A stretch of DNA of 64,000 bases from Zeugodacus cucurbitae (taxonomy: Eukaryota > Arthropoda > Insecta > Diptera > Tephritidae), in the NCBI RefSeq assembly GCF_028554725.1, contig NC_071670.1, positions 58,558,501-58,622,500 of the forward strand, given 5' to 3'. Both the position numbers and the translations under genes were made by a program. Positions 1 to 12,012 of this stretch are shown here, one piece after another. Position 1 is the stretch's first letter. Every line of letters begins with the position of its first letter. The notes beneath the pieces are model-generated. The model searched no databases and was not told the DNA's origin. It was given only the letters and a program-made list of their open reading frames with translations.

Positions 1-1895
1 CTCCTGGAAGCAATTAGAATGCAAACTTCAGAATGCTCGGGAATATGTCAACACGTACGTAGTTTAACGGAGAGTTCTAAAAAATTCTGAAAAAGTCCAT
101 TAACGAAGTCCGAAGATGGCTTAGACCTTTAGAACACTCTATATGTCCGACGGAATCAAGGCATACACCACAAATATCTAAAAAAAAAACTTTATTAAAC
201 ATCTAATAATGGTTTAAAGCGGATTTATGAGTATATAATAAATCAACCTATCATTCTGAGTTAGATCCATGGTCTTCTCTTTTAAAGACTTCGCATACTG
301 TTCGAAAAATTTTTACTTGAAGTACCCAAAAAAGTTGTAATGCACGTCTCTGAATTTTTGTCCGTCACTGTCGTATCCAACCACCTGTAAATGCTGACAT
401 ATATCTAAGAAAATGGCTAATACCTACCTTTGTACATATGTATTCGTATGCATGCTCACAATCATTATTATTATGCCTGGGAAATTTCTTACGCTTTTCG
501 CGTTTACTTTGTTCATTTTTTATTTTTTTTTATTATACACCTTGGTATACCCGCACTACTCGTATGAAGCTAGGCTTTTACTATTGCCTTTGCGGAGCGA
601 CGAGTTGTCTTGAGCTCAAATTAGCGGTAAATAACAATCAAGCACTGTTATTATGTTTTCGTTTTGCCATGGCTTAGTTTGAAGTTAAAGTTACCACGTC
701 GTTTTTTTGCAGCTATTCCCTACAGCTTTTTTGTTGTTGTTGTTATTGCTGTTTTCTGGTAATTTGTTAAAACTACACCGTACCCCCATAACAACAACAC
801 AAGCGCTCGCTCTCAATTAAGAGGGGTACTTGAAGTGGGCTTAGGTGAAGCGAAATCATATAAAGCTCATGGGTGTTATAAATAGATATACATAGTATAC
901 TCGTACATACTATGTATATAGTTAAGAGTATGAATTTGAAGCAACTACTAGTGCACGCATAAATAATATTTATTATGATTTTCAACCTATATTTTTACAC
1001 TTTGTTTGTTAAACGGTTTGGAACTTCATTTTAATAATTTCATAAATTAGAGCATAACAATAAATGTTTGTTGTCATTCCATGGCCTTAATATTTTTTAG
1101 TCATTATTTAATTTTTTTTATGAAATTGAAAATTGTTTCTTCGATTTGATTGTTGTTTTTTTTGTGAGCGGGCGTTTCGTGAAGTAATTTTGGTTTATGT
1201 TGTTGGTTAAGGTTTTAAACAAATTATAGCTTCTATAAATTAATTATAAATCAATTATAGTAAACGTACAATAAAAAAAGGAAAAGTCAAGAAGTTTTTA
1301 TTTTAAATTTAGATAATAATACTAAATAATATTTATAATAAACAAAAAATAATAGAGTAGTGATATCAAAAAATTATCGGAAAAGTAAAAATGTAATCAA
1401 AATAATTTAAAAATATTAAAAAACAATATTAAAATTAAAAAATTTCAAAATATGTACATAAAAAAATTTATATAGGTGCTTAAATGTAATTCAATACCCT
1501 TTATTCTGCATTTTGACATATGTTTTCCATCGATATTTTCATCATTCGTAACACCGATCATTCGTAAGATTACTGCCGATATTCCTATTCATCGACTGGA
1601 TTAAAATAAAAATGACTTAACCGGTCTTTTATATCATGCAATGGTGATTCATGGCGCTTCGAATAATTTGATTATCCCCAAGTGCAATACGTTTTACAAT
1701 GCCACCGGTTAGTGTAAAGTGTCAGTCAAAAAATGTCCTCCTACTTGAACGACTACTTTCAATGTCAAGCTTTGCACTTTCTAAAGTTGTTTCGGTATTA
1801 AGCCATTCTTATGATTATGATATCATTGTAGATGTTGGATTCAAATTAATATTATGTAATGGATATTCAAAACACCAAAAAAGGATTTTAATCTT
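1..1895. other. AT-rich intergenic DNA, no gene seen
   Basis: I see no supportable gene here. The open frames are short, hydrophobic and T-rich, as expected by chance in AT-rich fly DNA. There is no recognisable domain, splice structure or RNA gene before the first tRNA. Confidence 0.6.
1877..1882 (-). terminator. Pol III terminator of the first tRNA-Arg gene
   Basis: A run of six A on the + strand reads as six T on the transcribed (-) strand, 13 nt past the tRNA 3' end. RNA polymerase III ends at runs of four or more T. Confidence 0.7.
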
Positions 1896-1968
1896 CGACC
1901 GTGACAGGACTCGAACCTGCAATCTTCGGATCCGAAGTCCGACGCCTTATCCATTAGGCCACACGGTC
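1896..1968 (-). tRNA. tRNA-Arg (anticodon TCG), copy 1
   Basis: This 73 nt sequence folds as a complete cloverleaf on the - strand. The acceptor stem is GACCGTG paired with CACGGTC, with discriminator G. The D arm is GCC...GGC. The anticodon stem is TCGGA/TCCGA around the loop CTTCGGA, which gives anticodon TCG and reads Arg CGA codons. The T arm is GCAGG-TTCGAGT-CCTGT. The internal A box (TGGCCTAATGG) and B box (GGTTCGAGTCC) are intact. There is no intron, and CCA is not encoded, as usual in eukaryotes. It is identical to the copy at 3528-3600 and in the same orientation. Confidence 0.96.
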
Positions 1969-2399
1969 GCTGGTTGATGTTCTTAAGCCCTTTTTACTTT
2001 TTATCAGTGCTTAGAAGCTGCTTAGATAATAGGTCGAGCATTACTAATGATTTACTTAAATTTATGTGACTTTAGAGATTTTAAAAACATGGCTTTACGT
2101 AAATTTTAAAATACTTATTAACATAAATTTTAAGTAATACCAATAAAATAGTGTTAGAAGTGAGGTTATCAATAAAAATGAAAAGAATAAAAAACGTTGA
2201 CATTACGCAACTGTAGCGAATTAATGTATGAAATAAAATAAAATATTTTCTAAATAAAAAATGTAGAAAATAGTGAAAAGAAAATTAAGTGATAATGAAT
2301 TAATTATATTAATAATGAAAATACATATAAAAATTAAAAACAATAATATGTACATATACAGATTGAAAAGAAAATTATGTGAAAAATGTATCTGGAAAA

Positions 2400-3437
2400 T
2401 ATTTTAGCAATAATATCAAACAAAATATATATATATAATAAAATATATATAAAAAATATAATAAAATAAAATATATAAAAATAAAATATATAAAAAATAT
2501 AATAAAATATATAAAAAAATATATAAAAAATATAATAAAAATATATAAAAAATATAATAAAAATATATAAAAAATATAATAAAAATATATAAAAAATATA
2601 ATAATGAATTATAGTAAAAATATAATAAAAAAATATATAAAAAATATATAAAAAATATATAAAAAAATATATAAAAAATATATAAAAAATATATAAAAAA
2701 TATATAAAAAATATATAAAAAAAATATAAAAAAATATATAAAAAATAAATAAAAAAATATATAAAAAATATAATAAAATATATAAAAAATATAATAAAAT
2801 ATATAAAAAATATAATAAAATTATAATAAAAAAATATAAAATTATAATAATAATATATAATAAAAAAATATAAAATTATAATAATAATATATAATAAAAA
2901 AATATAAAATTATAATAATAATAAATAATACAAAAAAAAAATATAATAATGAATTATAGTAAAAATATAATAAAAAAATATAATAATGAATTATAGTAAA
3001 AATATAGTAAAAAAAATATTTAAAAAATATATAAAAAATATATAAAAAATATATAAAAAATATATAAAAAATATATAAAAAATATATAAAAAATATATAA
3101 AAAATATATAAAAAATATATAAAAAATATATAAAAAATATATAAAAAATATATAAAAAATATATAAAAAATATATAAAAAATATATAAAAAATATATAAA
3201 AAATATATAAAAAATATATAAAAAATATATAAAAAATATATAAAAAATATATAAAAAATATATAAAAAATATATAAAAAATATATAAAAAATATATAAAA
3301 AATATATAAAAAATATATAAAAAATATATAAAAAATATATAAAAAATATATAAAAAATATATAAAAAATATATAAAAAATATATAAAAAATATATAAAAA
3401 ATATATAAAAAATATATATAAAAAAATGTATAAAAAA
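2400..3437. repeat. AT minisatellite, 11-bp period with phased A-tracts
   Basis: About 1 kb is almost purely A and T. The first 600 bp are irregular tandem variants with ATATAAAAAATATAAT-like units. From about 3020 to 3418 the array becomes very regular: A6 followed by TATAT, an exact 11 bp unit repeated about 36 times. The array lies entirely between the two identical tRNA-Arg genes. No coding potential is seen. Confidence 0.92.
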
Positions 3438-3509
3438 TATAATAATGAATTATAGTAAAAATTTAAATGCAGTGCAAAAACAAATTAAAAAATCAAAAAA
3501 CAATTATAC

Positions 3510-3516
3510 AAAAAAA
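3510..3516 (-). terminator. Pol III terminator of the second tRNA-Arg gene
   Basis: Seven A on the + strand form a T7 run on the transcribed strand, 11 nt past the tRNA 3' end. Confidence 0.7.
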
Positions 3517-3527
3517 CTCTAAGCTTT

Positions 3528-3600
3528 CGACCGTGACAGGACTCGAACCTGCAATCTTCGGATCCGAAGTCCGACGCCTTATCCATTAGGCCACACGGTC
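3528..3600 (-). tRNA. tRNA-Arg (anticodon TCG), copy 2
   Basis: All 73 nt match the tRNA at 1896-1968, with the same cloverleaf, anticodon TCG and intact A and B boxes. The flanks resemble the first copy only for a few bases on the 3' side. This suggests either an old local duplication kept identical by gene conversion or selection, or a recent one with fast-changing flanks. Both copies are transcribed toward lower coordinates. Confidence 0.96.
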
Positions 3601-5689
3601 GTTGTCATTTCACTTGCACAATGTTCCATTTAACTACGGTGTGAGCGTGCGCATAGCGTTGCTTGATTATAACAAGAACAATTTCAAAATTCTTACTTCG
3701 CTGGCAGCTCACACATTCGACAGCAGCAATGTTTGTTTGTATTCGTGGCTTATGTTCATTTCGCTAAATTATAGTATATACAACAACAATTTGAATATAT
3801 TTTTTTTCGTTTCTCAAACAGGTGTTTCTTTTTTTTTTAATTTATTTGTTGATTTAGTGCGGCAATAAATAAATGTTGATAATTAAAGTAAATTTATTAT
3901 GAGGTAACGAATTAGTCCAAAGAAATTTAAAAAATACTTAATAGACGATTAGGTATTTATTTATATGGGGCGTTTTTATTTATTTATTCAATTGTTTAAT
4001 TTGAAATAAATATTGTGATTCATCATGGGTTGAGTTTGGTGTTGAAAGTCTATTTTTTAATGAAGGAAATTTTTATATTTTCATTTGATAGATTGGTAAT
4101 GGAAGGGAATTCCGTAGAAAATAGAAAAGCTATGAGATTAATTATTAATAGTATTTGAATACATATGACATACCTAATCCCTGTTGACTCACCCAGTGAA
4201 TAAAAAAACAATACAAGAAATGTTAATATGGACATAATGACACTCTGCGAGCTTGCTTCTTCCAGAACTGTTAATAATTGATTTGAAATGGTATTGGCTT
4301 GGTTAAAAATATTTTATACCACTAAAAAGTAAATTTAGAGGATTTTTTTCATAAAATATAATTTATTTATATTAAAGTTTTTCTGAATATTTGTAGAAAA
4401 TTCCTACCGAAATATACCATTTAACGGTTTCCTACTTGTTATTTCACGAATTTCAAATCAAATCATAAAAAATTTAGCCTACATTTCGGAGCGCAGTCAA
4501 AAAAGAAAAATGTTCAGATATTTTTATAAGGGGAGGCTCTTTCTAATAAAAAAGTAGCCACTGAAAATAAAATATTTTTGGGTATATTGTGGAATTACTG
4601 GAGACAGAAAATAACAAATTTAATAAAACAACAAATTAAAATAAATTAAAAATAAAAATTGTACATGTTTGCACTAAATTCAAAAGTAATAAATTAAAAT
4701 AAATTAGAAATAAAAATGTGAATTTTTGCACTAAAATCTGATTGCAATGACTAAAAGAGTTTCTTTCCGTCCAAATTTAGACCCTTGCATAATATAATAG
4801 ATTTTTTTCTAATTTATGCAAATAAATATGTATAAATAATAATATTCATTACTTTATACTGCGGAGCAAAGCGCAGCGTTCGTGTTATTGTTTTTTTTTT
4901 ATCGCTGCAGCGTCACTTGCAATTATGCGTGACCAACTTTCTATGTGTTATTTTATTACACGAACGTTTGCGCGTTTATATACGTACATACACACTATAT
5001 ATGGTACATATAAATTTATATTATTTTATTTTATTTTTTACAAATACACAACAGTACCGTTGCTTTAACTTTGCTTTTAACTTTTTATGCAGCTTTTATC
5101 TCAGACTTGTTTCTTTGAATTTTTTTATTTTATTTTATTTTTATTGGATTGTTGCACGTTTTCGCATGCAGCATTTCTTATTGCGCCTGGAATAGTTTGC
5201 TCACTAGCTGCTTTTCTTTCTTCTTCTTACTGTAATCTTGTTTGGTTACAATTGCTTTGTCTCGGATCATTATTTTTTTTGTTTTTTGCATTCTTTGTTT
5301 TGCTCGAGTATTGTTTTAATTTACACATGAACTCATTTTCGCTTTAAGATTAGCGGTAATTTTTATCTCGAGACAGTTGGTGGGTGATTTTTCGCCTCTT
5401 TTACTTGAATTTTCTTTTTGTTGTTGTACAGTGCAATTGTTGTTTGTTGTCTAGTTCCAATTTACCAGTGACAGCTTTGTGACTTTGTAATGGAATTTTG
5501 CTACAATTAGTTTGGAATTTTATTGTTTAGTTTATAGTAGACAAAATTAAATTTTCTTGGAAGGGTGGTCCAAATGTAATATACAATATATCTTCTTTGT
5601 GGAAATAATAAATTAAATGTAAATAATAGATAAAATTTGGTTTTGTTCATACATTTTTTACATAAAAAATAAAAATAAAATTTGAAGTG
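3601..5689. other. AT-rich intergenic DNA, no gene seen
   Basis: Nothing recognisable. The stretch from about 4910 to 5345 has two overlapping T-rich open frames without domain features or splice context; I treat them as chance frames. Confidence 0.55.
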
Positions 5690-6184
5690 TATAAATTTTA
5701 TAAAAAAATATAAGATTTATTAATATTTTTATAAATTAAAAATTTTTAATTTATTAAATTTTATAAATTAAACATTTTTTATTAATTTTTATAAATTAAT
5801 TTTTTTTTATTAATTTTTATAAATTATTTTTTTTTATTATTTTTATGAATTAAATTTTATTTATTAATTTTTATAAATTAAAAAAAAAAGCATTTTTTTA
5901 TTAATTTTTATAAATAAAAAAAAAAAATTATTAATTATTATAAATAAAAAAAAAAAATTATTAATTTTTATAAATTAAACATTTTTTATTAATTTTTATA
6001 AATTAATTTTTTTATTAATTTTTATAAATTATTTTTTTTATTAATTTTTATAAATTATTATTTTTTTATTATGTTTATGAATTAAATTTTTTTTTTATTA
6101 ATTTTTATAAATTAAAAAAAAGCACTTTTTTATTAATTTTTATAAATAAAAAAAATTTATTAATTTTTATAAATTAAAAAAATG
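5690..6184. repeat. Imperfect AT tandem repeat (TTATTAATTTTTATAAATTA-like)
   Basis: The phrase TTAATTTTTATAAATTA recurs more than ten times at roughly 25-35 bp spacing, separated by variable A or T runs. The unit is itself partly self-complementary. No coding content is seen. Confidence 0.85.
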
Positions 6185-7006
6185 TAATTTGTACTAAAAA
6201 ATCTTATCAGAATATAAAATTTTGGAAACAATGTCATAATGCTGTAATTAGTGAAAAGATATAGCATAAATTTCGGCGCGCAGACAAAAATGTTAGGAAT
6301 TCAGAAATGGCTATAAAGAAAAACCCTTTATAACATATTAGTTAATAAAATGTAAATTTTTCTGTGAATATTATGAAGGTCAAAATGGGATTCTTTATAA
6401 TACAAAAATAATCAGTACATACTCAAAAAGTTCGATTCCTCGATTAATTAATTTTTTAAACCACTCTTTCGACGTCGTAAATTTTAAATTTTGATTTTTT
6501 GTTTTTTATGCACATAAGTTCAACACAATCTAATATATAAAATTCTCGTGTCACGGTGTACGTTATTGAACTCCTCTGAAACCGCTCGACCGATTTTCGT
6601 GAATCTTAGCGTGCATATCAGCGGAGAATCGAACAACATCTATTTTTCATCCTCCTAAATGTTAAGGGTGGTCCACCCCTAAATTTTTTTAACTTTCCGC
6701 GAAGAAAATTAAAAATTTTCTAAAATCGGGAAGTTATTGGTTGTTGAAGTTCAAACCGATCTGGCTAATTTTAGTCTTGAAATATTCGTGGAAGGCCAGA
6801 AAAAGATTAGAAAGTGAGTAAATATGGAAAAATTGCGAGGAAGATATTAATAAGAGAATTTTATTCGAGTTGACAAGAAAAATATAAAAAGAGAAAACAA
6901 AAAAATAATATTTTGAAGGTTGTCATTGTTGCTTTGTTAAAATATTTTTGTTATTGTTCAATTGTATAAGGTTGTGTCGATAGCCCAAAACAATTTGTAA
7001 CAAATA

Positions 7007-7140
7007 AGGAAAGGCTAAGTTCGGGTCCAACCGAGTATTTTATACTATCGCAATTTATTGCTCTATTTTTATTAAGATAACACACAATTTGACCTATATA
7101 TTCGGCATAAAGTCCAATAGAAAATCATCATATATAGTAT
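7007..7140. repeat. Fragment of a dispersed fly repeat (GGCTAAGTTCGGGT type)
   Basis: The phrase AAGGAAAGGCTAAGTTC occurs here and again at about 20820, where it starts a larger repeat block. I recognise this as a family common in tephritid DNA. It sits inside the Helitron, just upstream of the helicase remnant, so it probably inserted later. Confidence 0.5.
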
Positions 7141-7179
7141 AAGAGGGCTGATGTAATTCCAGAACCAATTTCACTAATT

Positions 7180-7965
7180 TTCACCACCAAGGTTAACGGG
7201 AATAGGGGCAACTTGGCACCTGTTAGTAGGCAAACAAACGGCACATTCGGCCTTGAAATCACTCCTAAATTGCAAATGAACGAAACACCAGTCGGCAAAA
7301 TCGCCAAAAATAGCGCTATAACGAAGATTTTCCAAATATTCAAGTAGTCGCTGGAGGTACTGCACAGGACTTTAAAATATCTTGATTGTCGGTGAACGTT
7401 TTTGCGGGAGTCAGGATTCTGTTAACAGGTGATTTACGCCAGACTCTTCCAATAATTCCTGGATCAACTGTTACTGACGAGCTAATCGCATGCCTAAAAT
7501 CATTTAAATTGTGGTGACACATAAACAATCGCCAATTAACAACTAACATATGAGTGTTTTTGCAACAATATAAAATTGCGATTGTAGAAGAAGTTGGCAG
7601 TTGACACCTCGATGGATTAATAGCATTTCCAACAGATTTCTGTCATTTCATTGACTCGAAAGAGAAGTTTTCCGGACATGAAACCTCAATATGATAACCA
7701 CAAATGACTGATTGAATGATATATTGGTGGTAAAAAAACAAAGATATCGATGATCTTAATGCGACAATTTAGAATTTCGGTCCAGGAGAGTTGACACAGC
7801 TACTAACCAGGATGACGTAGTCAATTATCCCAAACTATTTAAAATTGCAATTAAAAGTAGTGTGAGTTGTAATCATGCTGCGTAACATAAATCAAAATCG
7901 CGTAATCAATATCGTCGTCGAAGCCAAGATTGGACCAACTTAATTTAGTGTATACCTTAGCCACA
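7180..7965 (+). pseudogene. Helitron helicase (PIF1-like) pseudogene
   Basis: Reading the + strand with frame changes gives pieces typical of the Helitron C-terminal PIF1-family helicase. In order these are NETPVGKIAKNSA (about 7278), LLTGDLRQTLPIIPGST and DELIACLK (about 7420-7500), AFPTDFCHFIDSKEK (about 7625-7670), NQDDVVNYPK (about 7806-7835) and IMLRNINQNR (about 7872-7905). Several stops and frameshifts break the frame. The N-terminal Walker A region is missing. It can no longer encode a helicase. Confidence 0.78.
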
Positions 7966-7989
7966 ACAACGTGTGGCCGGGTCTGCTAG

Positions 7990-10423
7990 TTATCTTTATA
8001 AAAATATATACCGGACACATTAAATTAAAATTAAGTTTTTGAACCACCCTGTCTGTAAATTTTTAATTTTTTTTTTTCCAAAACCACATCTGTTATGTGA
8101 TATTCTATTTGACATTTTGCGGCATTCTCCCTACGAATTACTAAATATGCTGTATTTTAGCTTTGCCATTTACACACTAATAGTTAGCAATGAGCTGATA
8201 TGAACGCCAGCAGACAAGTAGGTGCTGATACTGTCAACACTAACCGTATTTTTTGTTATAAGCAACTACACATACCTACGTCAGTTAGTTTAAAATGTGA
8301 CTGCCTTTAAGTTTGTTTGTTTATTTGCTTATTTGCCTGCTGCCCCAGTTCGAGCAAGTGGTGCCACCCCAACTATTTGTTACTCATACGCAGCGTATGA
8401 TAATCTCTCCTCAGCATTTTATTTATACAGTCCGCCAGCTGTTGTGACATACATATTTACGCATTGTTGTTGTTATTTTTTGTATTTCAAATGCCTTTTG
8501 TTTTATGTTAATTTCTGTTTTTTTTTATTTATTTATTTTTTGTTAAGTTTACGGTTTCCAAACTGTTGATATATTCACTGTTTTGCATATTTTTTTCTTT
8601 TCTCTTTTTTATTGTGCAGTTCTTTGTTGGTGCTTTTAATGATATGGTGACAAAACGCGGTTGTATTTTGCGATCTGCCATATGTATTTACATATAGTAT
8701 TTGTTTCAGATCGTCTCTCTGTTACTTGTATATTGAAATTGATGCCTTTTTGTGGGTGTTCAAATGAAGGTCTCAGTTTTGTTTTTGTTGTTATTTTTAT
8801 GTATGTGCGCTCGGGTTTCTATCGTTCATTTAGCGGTTGTAGTGAATTTATTGTTTTATTTAGCACATGTTTATACTTTGTTAGGGAAACAAATAATGAA
8901 ATTTTTGTTCTAATTTCAATTTCAATTGTATTTTTATGCCACTTTTCAATGCCGTCACTAACAAATTTACATTCGCCGCTATACTTTATAGACACAATAA
9001 AGCTTTGTAATAATAGCAATACAAAAAATGTTCGAATTAAATATCTCATGCTACTATTATAAGTATGCAGTCATCTGTATCGTGTTCGGCTGAATCATTT
9101 ATGTAGAAAGAGAAAGTAGCGGAAGTAATATTTGCACTATCAAAGCAGCGCTAGATTTCATCGAGAATGTTGTAAAACTCTTTCTTGAAAATAAGGGAAC
9201 AATTCTAAATATCAAGAGAGAAACATTGCTAGTTTTTAGGTTGATTGATCGAGGGTTTGATAGATCGTTTCAATCGAGCAATAAAGAAAATCGTCGATGT
9301 CTAAAAAAGGTTAAATTTTTTATAATAAATCTTGTTACTTTTGCTTCATCCTGAAACCAAGGGTTAAAAGCAGACCGCTTAAGGTTTGAACGTTTGAAAT
9401 GAAACTACTTTGTATGGGTCTAATCGGTATTTACTGTCTTTAATATACCTATATAGTCCAGATTAAGGCTAAAATAAATTCTCGTTCCTAACATATTTAA
9501 ATAGCTAAGGGCTAAATTTAATATAATAGCATTATCTGCAATAGAGAAAAAATAATGGTCTTAAAATGTCTCAAAAGTTATTTCTTATGGAATTTTCAAA
9601 GTATTAGCTCTCTACAGTCGTTCTTATACCATTTTAGAAAGTGAAAAAGATCCTCTAAAGGTTTAAATTTTCTGATACTAGATACAAATATCAATCAGTC
9701 AAATCATCCCTGACAGTGACCCTGAAATTTCTACAGAGTTTAGTCAAAGTACCTCAGATGTCTATTTGTGCGTTTACAAATAATAAACAAGACTATTTTA
9801 AGTTAGCACTATAATCTATTGTAAACACAAGTTTGAAAAGTCATAAATTTTTAAATTTATAAATAAGTAAGAATGTATTTTTATTTATGTAGAATGTAAT
9901 TATCAACAATTTCAAACTACTCGCAATGCTAAATTTTTCCAAAGTACATACATATTTACAACTTCTATGTAGTGGGCGCCCATTATCTTCTGTATGTGTT
10001 CGCGAGCTGTGCTGTTTCATGATCCATGTGATTGTTTACTTTTTCAATTCATTGCCAATATTGTATTCTAATACAATTGTTGCCAATCAATTCTTACCTA
10101 ATCGTTTACCTTTTTCGTTAGTCGGCACTTTTAGAGATGTTCATGTTCTACGTGTTGGAAAATATCTCTGATTTCATAGTTTTACTCGTTTTGGTTTTAT
10201 TTGTCGCGCTAACATAAGTCATGCGGTTTCTATGTCATATTTAGTTACTGAGCAACCGCAAAACCCATATTCGGCATTAGATACGCTACTACTTATTTGT
10301 TTTAGGTGCGAATCATTGGCGAACGGCATTCAGTTTAATTATGTCAAAAGAATAGAATATGGGGTGAATACTTTTAAAAAGGTGAAACTACTATTTCGTA
10401 TAAGGGTATTTTTTAATTTCATC
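7990..10423. other. AT-rich intergenic DNA, no gene seen
   Basis: Short open frames (for example 8661-9062 on +) are Phe/Leu/Val/Cys-rich, without domain or splice signals. Nothing supportable. Confidence 0.5.
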
Positions 10424-11312
10424 TATTTTATTTTATTTTTTATTTTTTAATCAATTTTTTATTTAAAATAACTTGTTTTTTTAATTTAATTTTTTTATTT
10501 AATTTTATTTTTTTTTTTAATTTTATTTTATTTTATATTTTTTATTTTATTTTATTTTATTTTATTTTATTTTTTTTTATTTTATTTTAGTTTATTTTAG
10601 TTTATTTTGTTTATTTATTTTTTATTATTTCTTATTTAATTTAATTTATTTTATTCTATTTACTTTTTGTTTTTTAATTTATTTTATTTAATTTTATTTA
10701 TTTTTTTATTTTATTTTATTTTATTTATTTTATTTTTTTATTTGTTTTTTTATTTTATTTTATTTATTTATTTTTTTTATTTTATTTTATTTTAGTATTT
10801 TGTTTTATTTTATTTATTTTTTATTTAATTTTTTAATTTATTTTATTCTATTTACTTTTAATTTTTTAATTTAATTTATTTTATTCTATTTACTTTTAAT
10901 TTTTTAATTTATTTTATTTAATTTTATTTATTTTTTTTTATTTTATTTTATTTATTTTATTTTTTTATTTGTTTTTTTTTTATTTTATTTTAATTTATTT
11001 TTATTTTATTTTTTTTTTATTTATTTTTTTATTTTATTTTATTTTGTTTTTTTTTATTTTAATTTATTTATTTGTTTTTTTTTAAATTATTTTATTTTTA
11101 TATTTTTTATTGTTTTATTTTATTTTATTTAATTTTATTTACTTTTTATTTTTTAATTTATTTAATTTTATTTGTTTTTTATTTTATTTTATTTTTTATT
11201 TAATTTTATTTTTATTTAATTTTATTTTTTTATTTAATTTAATTTAATTTTTATTTTATTTTTTATTTTTATTTTTTTATTTTTTTATTTTATTTTATTT
11301 TTTATTTTGTTA
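10424..11312. repeat. TTTTA-type low-complexity block
   Basis: About 890 bp consists nearly entirely of TTTTATTTTATTT-like units with a 5-bp core (TTTTA) and frequent slippage variants. One strand is almost purely pyrimidine plus A. No coding content is seen. Confidence 0.92.
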
Positions 11313-11982
11313 ATTTTTTTAATTTCAATTGATTTTGTTTTCCCCGAAGTCTTTCGAAACTCTTTAGTCTTCATCTTTAACAGTGTACTTGGCATTGAAT
11401 GTAGTTTTCAAAAATATATATATTTTTTTGTTTTTAATTGCAACAATGTTTTTTACTCATTTATCTTCTTTCTTCACACGCTGACGTTATTTTGGAATTC
11501 TTGCGGTTGTTTCTTGTTTTGTTTTTGTTGTGATTCAAGTGGTTATGTAGCTGTTTACAGGTGTTTTTCATGTACATTTATACAAAATATGCGCGTACTA
11601 TGCTAAGAAATGTTTATTTTCAAGTTGGTTACTTAAAATATTGCTTTTTGATTGTTTTATGTTTACGACTGAAACGCGCAAATTGCTGCGTTCTTAAAAT
11701 AGTTGCTAAATTATACAAAAGGGGAAGTCTGAGTTACTTTCAAATACTTTATAACAGTTCTTTAACCAGATTGTTTAGATAAAGGAGAATATTTTGGAAA
11801 ATGCGATTTCTAAACATAGTCTTATAATAACTCGAGAAACTTAACCCTTCTTCTCAAATCGTTCTGACAAAAATATAGTTCTTGTAGCTCCACGCAGATT
11901 TTTGCTAGACGTATGATTTTTCAAGTTCGGAAACACAAACAATCGAACGGTGTCTAATTTGTAGTATAATGTGGATGGGAGT

Positions 11983-12012
11983 GTGGAGCCATGTTTCATC
12001 GACGGTCACGAA
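11983..12012 (-). pseudogene. Mariner transposase relic (first catalytic Asp motif)
   Basis: The - strand encodes FVTVDETWLH. This is the hallmark around the first catalytic aspartate of DD34D mariner transposases (FVTVDETWIH in many elements). No long frame survives on either side. It is a decayed element fragment whose limits cannot be placed. Confidence 0.6.

Larger units (their letters stand above)
6529..7989 (+). mobile_element. Decayed Helitron (rolling-circle transposon)
   Basis: The left end begins TC (TCTAATATATAAAATTCTCG), the form common to insect Helitrons. The right end reads GTGTGGCCGGGTCTGCTAG and is followed by T, giving the CTAG 3' end and the expected insertion between A (6528) and T (7990), without target duplication. 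The right part contains broken helicase coding sequence on the + strand, as expected for an autonomous Helitron. The Rep portion and most of the middle are missing. Part of another dispersed repeat (7007-7140) lies inside. The element is inactive by sequence. Confidence 0.8.

Noticed and set aside
2400..3437. CRISPR-like array
   Set aside because: Pure A/T 11-bp tandem units without unique spacers, in eukaryotic DNA.
8661..9062. A 133-codon + strand frame
   Set aside because: Composition (Phe/Val/Leu/Cys/Ile from T-rich DNA), no domain, no splice or Kozak support; likely chance.
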